From positions 1-45,815 of the IMG/VR virus record IMGVR_UViG_3300042996_000005: a stretch of 45,815 nt of DNA; one strand, 5' to 3'. Origin of the DNA: a virus. The position numbers and the translations under genes are program-made. Shown here in pieces: positions 22,306 through 30,322 of the stretch (positions within the stretch are counted from its first letter, which is position 1; the number at the start of each line of letters is the position of its first letter). The notes below the pieces were generated by a model. That model searched no databases. It saw nothing but the letters and a program-made list of their open reading frames with translations, and was not told the origin of the DNA.

Positions 22306-24498
22306 ATGATTGATGCTGTGATAACGGATGTGCCGCAGGTCGGCACGGGCATGGTTACGCCCGATGAAGACGTGGATGTTGTTGTGGCTGATGCCGCGGC
22401 GACCAATGACATGTCCGGTGAGCAGATCCTGTTTGCTATCATGTCCATGCCGAACATTGCTGAAGCGCTCCTAGATGCCCCAGAAGGCGGCAAGAACAGC
22501 CTTTCGGCCATCTCGGCTCGTGCTGTCGAGGACTACGAGCTAGACGAGTCCAGCCGCAAGGAATGGCTCAAGAAGAACGAAGAATCTTTGAAACTGGCTA
22601 TGTTGGTTTCAGAGGAAAAGAACTACCCGTTCGAAAACGCAGCGAACATCAAGTTTCCCCTGCTGACCACAGCAGCGCTGCAGTTCAATGCGCGCGCCTA
22701 TCCCGCCATTGTGCCGCCTGACCGTGTGGTCAAGGTCAAGGTGCGGGGCAGGGATGAGCAGGGTCTCAAAGCCGCCCGTGCTGATCGTGTTGGCGAGTTC
22801 ATGTCGGACCAACTCCTTCAGGGCATGCCTGAATGGGAAGAGGACACCGACCGCATCCTGATCATGCTTCCAATCGTTGGCAGCGTGTTCCGCAAGTTCT
22901 GGTATGACCCGGGGCTAAAGCGCAATCGGTCTAAGCTGGTGACGGCTGCGGACTTTGTAGTAAATTTCCGCGCCTCGTCCCTTGAGGCCACACCGCGGTT
23001 CACTGAAAAGCTGCGCCTCTATCCATACGAGATCGAAGAGCGCATTCGTGATGGTCGGTTCTTGGCTTTTGAGTATCAAAACACCGGCTCAGACGATGAG
23101 CAGAAGACCAATGCATCGGGCGAGAACGCCACTCAGACCGATGATGACGGCCCGCAGTTATTCCTTGAGCAGCATCGGCTGCTTGATCTGGACGAAGACG
23201 GCTATCCCGAGCCCTACATCGTCACGATACACAAGGCGACCGCTAAGGTTGTTCGCATCGTCGCCAACTACAACCAGGGCACAGTGACCATCGGCAATGA
23301 TGGCCGTGTCGCTGCCATTCGCCGTCAAGACTACTTCGTGCATTACCAGTTCATGCCCAACCCAGAAGGCGGGTTCTATGGCTTGGGCTTCGGCTGGCTG
23401 CTCTCCAGCACGAACGAGACCATCAATTCCACGCTGAACCAGCTGCTTGATGCGGGCCACATGGCCAACATGCAGGGCGGGCTGATTTCATCGGTGCTTG
23501 GCGTCAAAGAAAAGAACATCAAGCTTGAGCGTGGCGAGTGGCGCATCCTGAACACCACTGTGCCGCTCAATCAGGCAGTCATGCCAATGACCTACAAGGA
23601 GCCGAGCGCGGTTCTGTTCAACCTCCTAGGCCTCATGATCGACATGGGCAAGGAAGTGGCCGCGGTTAAGGACGTGCTCACCGGTGAAGGGCAGGGCAAG
23701 AACGCCTCGCCAACCACGACACTGGCGCTTATTGAGCAGGGCCTGCAGGTCTTCACCTCAATCTACAAGCGCATTCACCGGACGCTGAAGCATGAATTCG
23801 GCATCTGCGGCCGGCTCAATGCGGCGAACGTCACGCCAGAGGAATACACCGCGTTCTTTGACGATCCGAGCGTCAACCCGCAATCCGACTTCAATGAAGC
23901 TGACATGGACGTGCTGCCAGTTTCTGATCCGCAGTCCGTGACCAAGATGCAGAAGCTGGCCAAGGCTGAGATGATTATGAACGTGGGTGGCAATGACCCG
24001 CTGTTCAACCCAATCGAGGTCCGCAAGCGCTTCCTTGAAGCCGCAGACGTTGAGGACGTGGAGAAGCTGCTTGTTCAGCCTCCGCAGCCGGATCCAGAAG
24101 AAGCCGCGTTCATGGACGCCGTGAAAAAGCTTGGACTCCAGCAGCAGGTTGCCGAGATCAACAACAAGATCGCAGACACGCTCAAGAAGATTGCCGACGC
24201 CGAAGCCGCCGAAGAGGGCATGCAGATGTCCTACTATGACTTGGTCATGAAGGCGCTAGGCCAGGAACATGCCATGGAGCAGGAAATTGCCAACCAAGCA
24301 CCCCCCGTTGGAGCTGGAGGAATTCCAGATATGGCTGGCCAATCCGATAACGGAGCGGGTGCTGGCCTATTACCGCCAGCGGGCATTGGAGGAGGCGGAA
24401 TCGACCCAACAGCGCCTGTACCAGTCGGCGGGCCAGCTATCGGGCCTGGAATGGGCCAGCCTGCAAGCCCAAGCGGCATATCTCAAGGGGCACTGTGA
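22306..24498 (+). CDS. P22-like portal protein
   Basis: A 730-residue portal, the dodecameric ring through which DNA enters and leaves the head. Recognisable stretches include ENAANIKFPLLTTAALQFNA and LTGEGQGKNASPTTTLALIE, and the length suits the P22 gp1 group. The C-terminal 75 residues change to Gly/Pro/Ala-rich low complexity (GAGGIPDMAGQSDNGAGAG), precisely where a second gene starts in another frame at 24269, so this tail looks shaped by overprinting. Confidence 0.9.
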   Translation: MIDAVITDVPQVGTGMVTPDEDVDVVVADAAATNDMSGEQILFAIMSMPNIAEALLDAPEGGKNSLSAISARAVEDYELDESSRKEWLKKNEESLKLAMLVSEEKNYPFENAANIKFPLLTTAALQFNARAYPAIVPPDRVVKVKVRGRDEQGLKAARADRVGEFMSDQLLQGMPEWEEDTDRILIMLPIVGSVFRKFWYDPGLKRNRSKLVTAADFVVNFRASSLEATPRFTEKLRLYPYEIEERIRDGRFLAFEYQNTGSDDEQKTNASGENATQTDDDGPQLFLEQHRLLDLDEDGYPEPYIVTIHKATAKVVRIVANYNQGTVTIGNDGRVAAIRRQDYFVHYQFMPNPEGGFYGLGFGWLLSSTNETINSTLNQLLDAGHMANMQGGLISSVLGVKEKNIKLERGEWRILNTTVPLNQAVMPMTYKEPSAVLFNLLGLMIDMGKEVAAVKDVLTGEGQGKNASPTTTLALIEQGLQVFTSIYKRIHRTLKHEFGICGRLNAANVTPEEYTAFFDDPSVNPQSDFNEADMDVLPVSDPQSVTKMQKLAKAEMIMNVGGNDPLFNPIEVRKRFLEAADVEDVEKLLVQPPQPDPEEAAFMDAVKKLGLQQQVAEINNKIADTLKKIADAEAAEEGMQMSYYDLVMKALGQEHAMEQEIANQAPPVGAGGIPDMAGQSDNGAGAGLLPPAGIGGGGIDPTAPVPVGGPAIGPGMGQPASPSGISQGAL

Positions 24499-24556
24499 GG
24501 CCTTCGCAGAGGTTGCTGCCGTGACTTTCGAGGAAATCCAAGAGGAAGACGAATGA
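24269..24556 (+). CDS. Conserved small head-module protein overlapping the portal
   Basis: A 95-residue protein whose central region ELEEFQIWLANPITERVLAY and tail LKGHCEAFAEVAAVTFEEIQ read as a genuine amphipathic helical protein. The first 230 bases overlap the portal gene in another frame. A CAGGA lies close to the ATG; internal TTG starts are possible. It overlaps the Acb2-like gene by four bases. Proteins of this appearance occur after portals in related phages; the function is unknown. Confidence 0.65.
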   Translation: MPWSRKLPTKHPPLELEEFQIWLANPITERVLAYYRQRALEEAESTQQRLYQSAGQLSGLEWASLQAQAAYLKGHCEAFAEVAAVTFEEIQEEDE

Positions 24557-24777
24557 CAACCCTGCATCCGACCACATTTGAATACCTGCAGCCGACTGAC
24601 GCGCAAAAGTCGTCCATGATGGTACTCCGTTCGGCCTCTCAAGAATACGCCGAACTAGTCGACTCCATGCTGCCTGACGGGCCGGATAAGACCTACGTGC
24701 TGCGCCGTATTCGTGAAACGGCCATGTGGATCAACGTCGCTGTCACCCGCGAAGCTGACGGGGCGCCGCGCGCATGA
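24553..24777 (+). CDS. Acb2/Tad1-like cyclic-nucleotide sponge
   Basis: A 74-residue protein with the pattern of the Acb2/Tad1 hairpin family: an initial F-x-Y (FEYLQPTDAQK), a helix KSSMMVLRSASQEYAELVDS, a P-rich turn, then the second helix VLRRIRETAMWINVAVTRE, which matches the family's alanine/tryptophan-rich closing helix. Acb2 forms hexamers that trap cyclic di- and trinucleotides and thereby block CBASS; some members also block Thoeris. The gene is coupled to both neighbours by four-base overlaps. The call is by motif recognition; ligand residues cannot be confirmed here. Confidence 0.68.
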   Translation: MTTLHPTTFEYLQPTDAQKSSMMVLRSASQEYAELVDSMLPDGPDKTYVLRRIRETAMWINVAVTREADGAPRA

Positions 24778-25094
24778 ACTCCACCGGCATCGTCCCAACT
24801 GAATTCAAGGTCATGATCCTCCCCAAAGAGGTGGAACAGGTAAGCAAGGGCGGCATCATCCTGTCCAGTCAGACTGTAGACGCTGAAAAGGCCATGACCA
24901 TCGAAGGCGAGATCGTCGCTGTCTCGCATCTGGCATTTACCTACGCCACCGAAGCCGAATGGGATGGCAAGAAGCCACGCCCCGGCCAACGTGTGATCTT
25001 CGCCAAGTATGCCGGCGTTCGGCACAAGGCAAAGGACGGGCAGGAATACCTGCTGGTCAACGACAAGGATGTCGTGGCAATAATTGAACAGTAG
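24774..25094 (+). CDS. GroES-like co-chaperonin
   Basis: A 106-residue Cpn10-fold protein: FKVMILPKEVEQVSKGGIIL matches the conserved opening of GroES, with a mobile-loop-like stretch at KGGIILSSQTVD, then EGEIVAVS, KPRPGQRVIFAKYAG and YLLVNDKDVVAII. Phage co-chaperonins (T4 gp31 type) replace or assist host GroES in folding capsid protein by GroEL. It lies 2.5 kb upstream of the capsid gene, which supports that role. It overlaps the Acb2-like gene by four bases. Confidence 0.85.
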   Translation: MNSTGIVPTEFKVMILPKEVEQVSKGGIILSSQTVDAEKAMTIEGEIVAVSHLAFTYATEAEWDGKKPRPGQRVIFAKYAGVRHKAKDGQEYLLVNDKDVVAIIEQ

Positions 25095-25105
25095 TGGAGG
25101 TTCAC

Positions 25106-25291
25106 ATGTTCGGTCTTTGGCGCGATGAATACCACGAACAGATGCAGCAGCAGGTGAGGCGCATAGAGCGTCAAGCTTATGCTGAGTTCGAGGAACGAGA
25201 AACTCTAAAGCGAATAGCCAATAAGAAGTTCAAGTGCGGACCATTTATCTGGTTTGTCCAGGACGATGGACGCGTTCTAACGATACGCTGA
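25106..25291 (+). CDS. Hypothetical small protein
   Basis: A 61-residue charged protein starting MFGLWRDEYHEQMQQQVRRI, mostly one long helix with a short beta end (FIWFVQDDGRVLTIR). GGAGG precedes the ATG. I recognise no family. Confidence 0.55.
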   Translation: MFGLWRDEYHEQMQQQVRRIERQAYAEFEERETLKRIANKKFKCGPFIWFVQDDGRVLTIR

Positions 25292-25312
25292 GAGCAACCA
25301 TCGAGGACTAGC

Positions 25313-25528
25313 ATGAAGGTCAAAGAATACGTGGCTCGAGCTATGTGCGAGCGCGATGGACACGACCCCGACGCTATGGTGTTCGAAGTGGCTCTGGCGA
25401 AAGGCCCTCTAAACTCTTTCATCGCGCCTGACGATCGATACTTGGTTCCAGCTTGGGTCATGTACGCGCAGCTAGCAGCTACTGCCATCACCGCTCTTGA
25501 GGATTTCACCACTACCACAGAGGACTAG
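25313..25528 (+). CDS. Hypothetical small protein
   Basis: A 71-residue protein starting MKVKEYVARAMCERDGHDPD, with an aromatic middle and a helical end (MYAQLAATAITALEDF). This VKEYVARAMC-x-RDGHDPD form recurs in small phage proteins, without assigned function. It ends one base before the scaffold gene. Confidence 0.55.
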   Translation: MKVKEYVARAMCERDGHDPDAMVFEVALAKGPLNSFIAPDDRYLVPAWVMYAQLAATAITALEDFTTTTED

Positions 25529-25529
25529 C

Positions 25530-26423
25530 ATGACCGATACGCAAGTGAGTGGAGAAGCCACCACAGTCGAGCCGACCACCACCGCCCCAGAGGCGGTTTT
25601 TTCATCCCCGGAGACTGGCGCAGCTGATCAGTCTCAAGAACGAAACTACGAAGCCGAAGCCCGCGATATGGGTTGGGTGCCAGAGACTGAGTTCAAGGGC
25701 GACAAGAAGCCCCTCAAGTTCCTGGATGCCAAGGAGTTCGTAGAGCGCGGCGAAACGGTTCTGCCGTTCGTGCAGCGCGAAAACAAGCGGCTCAAGGATG
25801 AACTATCCAAGCGGGACAAGGATTTCGACACCCGCATTGAGAAACTGACCAAGGCGACGGAAGCCACGCTCAAGAAGCAGCGTGAGGATTATGATCGGCA
25901 ACTTTCCACTCTCGCAAGCCAGCGTGAAGCAGCGCTAGACAAGGGCGACGGCGCGGAAGTCCGCAAGATTGAACGGCAGATCAACGAGGCCAAGGCCAAT
26001 GCGCCCCAGGTGGAAGACCTCGCCCCGGCCAAAGTAGAGCCTACCTCCGACGCACCAGATGCTGTCCTTGCCAAGTGGCAGGAGACAAACAAATGGTATG
26101 GCACCGACGACACACTGACTGAAGCCGCCATCGGCATCAGCCAGCGTTTGTTGATGCAAAACCCCAGCATCACGATGGAGGAAAATCTCCTTCGAACAGA
26201 TGCAGCCCTGAAGGAGCGGTTCCCGCTTCGGTTTGGCGGCAAGACGGGCGCGAATGCGCATGCGCCTGTGGACAGCGGCGGCGATCCAAAGCCGTCTGAA
26301 GGAAGCAGCAAAACCCCACTTTTCGACCGGCTTCCCAAGGAAGCCAAGGCACTTGCGGAGCAAGCCGTGAAGGACGGCATCTACAAGACCAAGGAAGAAT
26401 GGGCGCGTGTCTACAACAGTTAA
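25530..26423 (+). CDS. Scaffolding-type protein
   Basis: A 297-residue acidic protein lacking cysteine. The first 40 residues are Thr/Pro/Glu-rich, followed by a small domain (ARDMGWVPETEFKGDKKPLK) and a long coiled coil (about 85-160). The C-terminal end is helical (LAEQAVKDGIYKTKEEWARV). Composition, coiled coil and position between the portal and the capsid genes fit a capsid scaffolding protein, which guides prohead assembly and is then removed. I placed the start at the ATG of 25530 after GAGGA. Confidence 0.75.
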   Translation: MTDTQVSGEATTVEPTTTAPEAVFSSPETGAADQSQERNYEAEARDMGWVPETEFKGDKKPLKFLDAKEFVERGETVLPFVQRENKRLKDELSKRDKDFDTRIEKLTKATEATLKKQREDYDRQLSTLASQREAALDKGDGAEVRKIERQINEAKANAPQVEDLAPAKVEPTSDAPDAVLAKWQETNKWYGTDDTLTEAAIGISQRLLMQNPSITMEENLLRTDAALKERFPLRFGGKTGANAHAPVDSGGDPKPSEGSSKTPLFDRLPKEAKALAEQAVKDGIYKTKEEWARVYNS

Positions 26424-26435
26424 AGGAATGCCACG

Positions 26436-26909
26436 ATGACCAATCATCAGCAGCAGAATGCCCCGCGTCAGGATCGCGCCTCCGAGGTGCGTACCGAGCG
26501 GCGAAGGAAGCCAGGCTCTGTTGTCCACACCGGCATCCAGCTCGGCGTGGATGAGAACAAGCTGGATCGTGCCAACTATGCCTACCGCCTTGTGAACGAT
26601 GCCAACGGCCGCGTTCAGCAGTTGCAGGAACAGGATTGGGATCCAGCACCGGAGCAAGCCCTAGTGGGTGCTACCGGATCGGGAACAGTCCAGTCCAAGC
26701 ATGCAGGCCACATCGAAGGGAAGGCATTCAATGCCGTCCTGATGCGCAAGCCGATTAACTTCCACAACGAAGACCAAGCCGCCAAGCAGAAGCCACTGGA
26801 CGAAATGGATGAAGCCATTCGCCACGGGCAGAACCATGCTGCGGCCGAGCCTCAACTTGCTGCCGGCACCTACACCCCTGGCGGCTCCAATACCCTCAAC
26901 CGCGCCTGA
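26436..26909 (+). CDS. Hypothetical head-module protein
   Basis: A 157-residue polar protein starting MTNHQQQNAPRQDRASEVRT, with a basic N-terminus and a disordered, alanine-rich end. Its middle (LDRANYAYRLVNDANGRVQQ) recurs in proteins found next to scaffolds in related podovirus-like genomes. The function is unknown; a scaffold partner or packaged protein is possible. Confidence 0.58.
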   Translation: MTNHQQQNAPRQDRASEVRTERRRKPGSVVHTGIQLGVDENKLDRANYAYRLVNDANGRVQQLQEQDWDPAPEQALVGATGSGTVQSKHAGHIEGKAFNAVLMRKPINFHNEDQAAKQKPLDEMDEAIRHGQNHAAAEPQLAAGTYTPGGSNTLNRA

Positions 26910-26965
26910 CCCGTCAGCTTGCCTGATGAGGGCGCGTCCCTCCACCCCCTTGGGAGTTCCCCATC

Positions 26966-27556
26966 ATGCCTAACGGTAATGCTCCGACCGGGCTTAACCC
27001 CGTTCGCGACCTCTATAGCCGTCCCTATAACGGCGGCGTAAACCACTACGCGGTGCCTGCTTCCGACGCCACGGCCATTTTCATCGGTGACCCGGTGAAG
27101 CTCGTCGGCACATCCTCGACCATCAACAGCCAGTCCATGCCGGACGTGGCGCTAGCCGCAACCACTGATGTGATTGTCGGTGTTGTCGTCGGGTTCCTTG
27201 CCGCTGATCGTGACTCTTCGCTTTATCGCGTGGCGTCTACCCAGCGCATTGCTATCGTTGCCGATGATCCTGCTGCCATGTTCGAAATTCAGGACCTTAG
27301 CACAGGCACTCCACTCACCATCGCGGATATCGGCCTGAACGTCAGCTTCGCGGCTGGCGCAGGTGGCAGCACTTTCACGGGTCTGTCTGGCATTGTGCTC
27401 GACAACGCCACGGAAGCCACCACCAACACGCTGGCGCTTAAGATCGTCGGCTTCCCCAACCGTGCCGACAACGATGCTGCGAACGCGGAAGCATCCAAGA
27501 AGCTCTATGTCCGCATCAACCGTCACCAGTACGTCAACCAGGTCGCTGGCGTCTAA
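26966..27556 (+). CDS. Capsid decoration/cement-type protein
   Basis: A 196-residue protein starting MPNGNAPTGLNPVRDLYSRP. It is beta-rich and Ala/Val/Thr-rich (DVALAATTDVIVGVVVGFLA) and placed immediately upstream of the capsid gene, as structural cement proteins usually are. The call rests on composition and position. Confidence 0.65.
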   Translation: MPNGNAPTGLNPVRDLYSRPYNGGVNHYAVPASDATAIFIGDPVKLVGTSSTINSQSMPDVALAATTDVIVGVVVGFLAADRDSSLYRVASTQRIAIVADDPAAMFEIQDLSTGTPLTIADIGLNVSFAAGAGGSTFTGLSGIVLDNATEATTNTLALKIVGFPNRADNDAANAEASKKLYVRINRHQYVNQVAGV

Positions 27557-27574
27557 TAGGGAAAGGACCAGATC

Positions 27575-28486
27575 ATGACTGGCGTTATTACCACTGGCAA
27601 CCATCCCAAGCTCCTTTGGCCTGGGCTGCATGCTCTCTTCGGCACTACCTACGACGATATTCCCCGCCGCTATCAGGACATCTTCCGTGTGGAGCAGTCC
27701 GACAAGGCTTACGAGGAAATCGTTGAGCTGTCCGGCTTCGGTCTTGCACCGATCAAGGCAGAAGGCGCTTCCATCGTCTATGACTCGACCTCTCAGGGTC
27801 CGACATCGCGTTTCACTAACGTGGTCTATGGCCTGGGCTTCATTGAAACCCGTGAAAGCGTCGAAGACAACCAGTACAAGGGCCGCGCTACCCAGCGTAC
27901 CCGCGCACTGGCGCGCTCAATGAGCGTGACCAAGGAAACCGTGCATGCCAACATCCTGAACCGTGCCTTCAATACGCAGTACCTCGGCAGCGATGGCAAG
28001 CCGCTAATCGCAACCGACCACCCGACGCTTGGCGGCGCTCAGTCGAACAAACTGGCAGTGGACGCGGACTTGTCGGAAGCTTCTCTTGAAGATGCCCTGA
28101 TCCAAATCCGCACGGCCAAGGATCGTCGCGGCCTTCCGATCAACCTGTCGGGCATGAAGCTTGTGGTTGGGCCGGGTGAAGCTTTCAATGCCAAGCGCAT
28201 TCTAGGCTCCACTGGCCAGAACGATACGGCCAACAACGCAATCAATGCCATGAAGTCTATGGGCATGCTCCCGGGTGGCGTGATCGATTGGGTTTACCTG
28301 ACCGATCCCGATGCTTGGTTCATCCTCACCGATGTGGATCAGGGCCTGATCTCGTTCCAGCGTCGTGCGCTTGAGTTCGCCAAGGATGGCGATTTCGACA
28401 CCGACAATTTCAAGCACAAGGCGACTGAACGCTATGTGCCTGGCTGGGCCGACTGGCGCGCAGTGTTCGGATCTCAAGGGGCCTGA
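27575..28486 (+). CDS. Major capsid protein (HK97-fold type)
   Basis: A 303-residue protein starting MTGVITTGNHPKLLWPGLHA. An N-terminal segment (FGTTYDDIPRRYQDIFRVEQ) leads to a body with TDHPTLGGAQSNKLAVDADL, INLSGMKLVVGPGEAFNAKR and the C-terminal VPGWADWRAVFGSQGA. These are features of the gpT/HK97-like capsid group in alphaproteobacterial phages. It sits after scaffold and cement genes and is followed by a strong terminator, consistent with a highly expressed product. Confidence 0.85.
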   Translation: MTGVITTGNHPKLLWPGLHALFGTTYDDIPRRYQDIFRVEQSDKAYEEIVELSGFGLAPIKAEGASIVYDSTSQGPTSRFTNVVYGLGFIETRESVEDNQYKGRATQRTRALARSMSVTKETVHANILNRAFNTQYLGSDGKPLIATDHPTLGGAQSNKLAVDADLSEASLEDALIQIRTAKDRRGLPINLSGMKLVVGPGEAFNAKRILGSTGQNDTANNAINAMKSMGMLPGGVIDWVYLTDPDAWFILTDVDQGLISFQRRALEFAKDGDFDTDNFKHKATERYVPGWADWRAVFGSQGA

Positions 28487-28508
28487 TCCACTCCCATCTG
28501 AACAACCG

Positions 28509-28533
28509 GCCCGCGCTTCGGTGCGGGCTTTTT
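28509..28533 (+). terminator. Strong rho-independent terminator
   Basis: GCCCGCGC pairs with GTGCGGGC around a TTCG tetraloop (28509-28528), followed by TTTTT. It lies 22 bases after the capsid stop and would set capsid expression above that of the neck and tail genes. Confidence 0.88.
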
Positions 28534-28582
28534 CATGCGCCGCATTCCGCGGCGTCTCGCCATTGACGCATGAGGTTTCCAA

Positions 28583-28930
28583 ATGGCCGCAACTCGCTAC
28601 ACCGACTTTGCTCTTGGTAAGGGCAACAAGGCTGCAACCGCCACAGCAGGCGCTGCAACCCTCGATAACTATTCGGGGGTGGTTACCACAGAAGCGCTCA
28701 CAACGGCCGCTGCTGCCGTCTACACGCTCACGCTGACCAACCCCAAGGTCAAAGCCACTGACATTGTAATTGCCACAGTCGCCAACGGCACGAACTCGGC
28801 TGGCGCACCAACTCTCCAGACTGCCACGCCCGCTGCCGGCTCGCTTGTTGTCCGGATTGCCAATCGTGATGCATCCGCAGCTTTCAACGGCACCCTGGCA
28901 GTACATTTTGCCATTCTTCGTCGGGAATAG
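28583..28930 (+). CDS. Hypothetical structural protein
   Basis: A 115-residue beta-rich protein starting MAATRYTDFALGKGNKAATA, almost free of cysteine and rich in Ala/Thr, resembling small virion decoration or fibre-domain proteins. It is the first gene after the capsid terminator. The structural role is inferred from composition and position. Confidence 0.55.
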   Translation: MAATRYTDFALGKGNKAATATAGAATLDNYSGVVTTEALTTAAAAVYTLTLTNPKVKATDIVIATVANGTNSAGAPTLQTATPAAGSLVVRIANRDASAAFNGTLAVHFAILRRE

Positions 28931-28939
28931 GAGAACGTC

Positions 28940-29332
28940 ATGAGCAAGATCAACAACGCTCCTAAAGATACCTCGTTTGGCAGCAAGCCTGCTGATCCGG
29001 TAAAGGCTGCAAATCAGCCAAGCACCACCACAAAGCAGACCGAACAGAAGGCTGAACCAAAGCCAACCACGACCGTGAAGGTTGGTGAAATACTGCACTA
29101 CCGCATTGCCAAGGACGATGCGACCGAGCGCAACGATTTGCGCAAGACAGCTGCGCATCAGCACCAAGGCCACAAGCTTGAGGCCGGTGAAGTCGTGCCG
29201 TTTATTGTGACGGCGCTCGGCAATGACGGCAAGTTCAATGGGCAGGCCCTGCTCGACGGCAACGATAGCCTATGGGTGAAAGGCGTGACCCTTGGCGATG
29301 AAGACGGGCAGTGCGCTCGTCCGAGGGGGTAG
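28940..29332 (+). CDS. Hypothetical protein
   Basis: A 130-residue protein starting MSKINNAPKDTSFGSKPADP with a disordered Lys/Thr/Pro-rich first 45 residues, then a beta-rich domain (VKVGEILHYRIAKDDATERN). I recognise no family. It lies between two structural-type genes. Confidence 0.52.
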   Translation: MSKINNAPKDTSFGSKPADPVKAANQPSTTTKQTEQKAEPKPTTTVKVGEILHYRIAKDDATERNDLRKTAAHQHQGHKLEAGEVVPFIVTALGNDGKFNGQALLDGNDSLWVKGVTLGDEDGQCARPRG

Positions 29333-29335
29333 ACC

Positions 29336-29569
29336 ATGGCGTCAGACAATCAGCCTGTACGCGGCTTCGCCGTTCTGACGGTCGGCGCCGATGGCCCAAT
29401 GGGCAGGCTCTTCGTTGTCAATGCATCCGTGGCTGGCAATGTCACGGTTAAACTCCAAGACAACAGCACTCACACCTTTCCGGTGCCAGCGGGCTATTCG
29501 GCCTACCCCTATCAGGTTCGTCAAGTGACAGCGACAACCGCAACAGCCGTCTATTCCAACGGCTTATAA
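29336..29569 (+). CDS. Hypothetical small structural-type protein
   Basis: A 77-residue beta-rich protein starting MASDNQPVRGFAVLTVGADG, with a single-domain beta-sandwich look (AGNVTVKLQDNSTHTFPVPA). I recognise no family. It lies in the run of small structural genes after the capsid. Confidence 0.52.
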   Translation: MASDNQPVRGFAVLTVGADGPMGRLFVVNASVAGNVTVKLQDNSTHTFPVPAGYSAYPYQVRQVTATTATAVYSNGL

Positions 29570-29581
29570 AGGACGACCAAC

Positions 29582-30091
29582 ATGTTGCCGTTTCTTTTGC
29601 CAGCAGGTCTTCCAGCCGCGCCAACCTTTACTGGACTGATCACTGCTGATGGTGGTCAGGTCAAATATCCGGCTACCCAGCTGCCATCATCTGATCCGAA
29701 TACCCTAGACGACTATGAGGAAGGCACATTCTCGCCAACTCTTCGCTTTGGCGGTGCGAGCACCGGCATGACACTTGCGGTGCAGAAAGGCCGATACATC
29801 AAGATCGGCTCTAAGGTCAGTGTGTTCATCTACCTGGCTCTATCGGCTAAGGGGTCGGCAACGGGGGTTGCCAGTGTTGGTGCGCTTCCGTTTGTGTCCA
29901 AGACAGACAGCGGCATGTTTTGGGGCGGCAACACTCTAGGCTACGGCAATCTAGCTGCTGGTATATCGGTGCTTGTCCCATCAGCCTCGACGCTCATGCT
30001 GCTTTATAAGGCAGTGGTAAGCGCGACTGACGCAGACTTTGCCGCTAACAGCGAGTTCGCATTCACCCTCGAATATGAAGCCGCAAACTAA
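29582..30091 (+). CDS. Fibre-type structural protein
   Basis: A 169-residue protein carrying the stretch LPSSDPNTLDDYEEGTFSPT followed by a GRYIKIGSKVSVFIYLALSA sandwich, a pattern repeatedly seen at the ends of phage fibres and appendages. Here it is free-standing, with no upstream fibre shaft, so it may form an accessory receptor-binding or head-decoration domain. Confidence 0.6.
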   Translation: MLPFLLPAGLPAAPTFTGLITADGGQVKYPATQLPSSDPNTLDDYEEGTFSPTLRFGGASTGMTLAVQKGRYIKIGSKVSVFIYLALSAKGSATGVASVGALPFVSKTDSGMFWGGNTLGYGNLAAGISVLVPSASTLMLLYKAVVSATDADFAANSEFAFTLEYEAAN

Positions 30092-30322
30092 ATGGCCGGG
30101 AGTCTTGCGAAAGGCATCTGTGACCGATGCGGCTTTGAGTACCCGCTAAACCAACTCCGCAAGGAATGGACGGGTCTTAAGGTCTGCCGCGACGACTACG
30201 ACCGCAGGCACCCGCAGGAATTCGTTCGGGGTGTCGCTGACAGGCAAGCCTTGCCCGATCCTCGCCCTGATCCTGCGCCCGTCTTTGTCGCTCCTGGCGA
30301 TGTCACTGCTGAGGATTTGTAA
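30092..30322 (+). CDS. Small zinc-motif structural-module protein
   Basis: A 76-residue protein with an initial CDRCGFEYP (C-x2-C) and CRDDYDRRHP; the tail is proline-rich (LPDPRPDPAPVFVAPGD). This type commonly precedes gp4-like genes in P22-like phages. The function is unknown. It shares a base with the gp4-like start. Confidence 0.6.
   Translation: MAGSLAKGICDRCGFEYPLNQLRKEWTGLKVCRDDYDRRHPQEFVRGVADRQALPDPRPDPAPVFVAPGDVTAEDL

Noticed and set aside
25935-26657. 240-residue minus-strand open frame
   Set aside because: It is the shadow of the scaffold gene; the coiled coil on the plus strand explains the open reading.
20749-28486. Possibility of a gene transfer agent or tailed-phage remnant instead of an intact prophage
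   Set aside because: Complete replication, switch, P22-type packaging, tailspike and lysis modules with an integrase beside a split tRNA point to an intact prophage.
28202-29173. 323-residue minus-strand open frame
   Set aside because: It lies opposite the capsid gene, a terminator and another structural gene, has Cys/Gly/Arg-rich shadow composition and no ribosome site.
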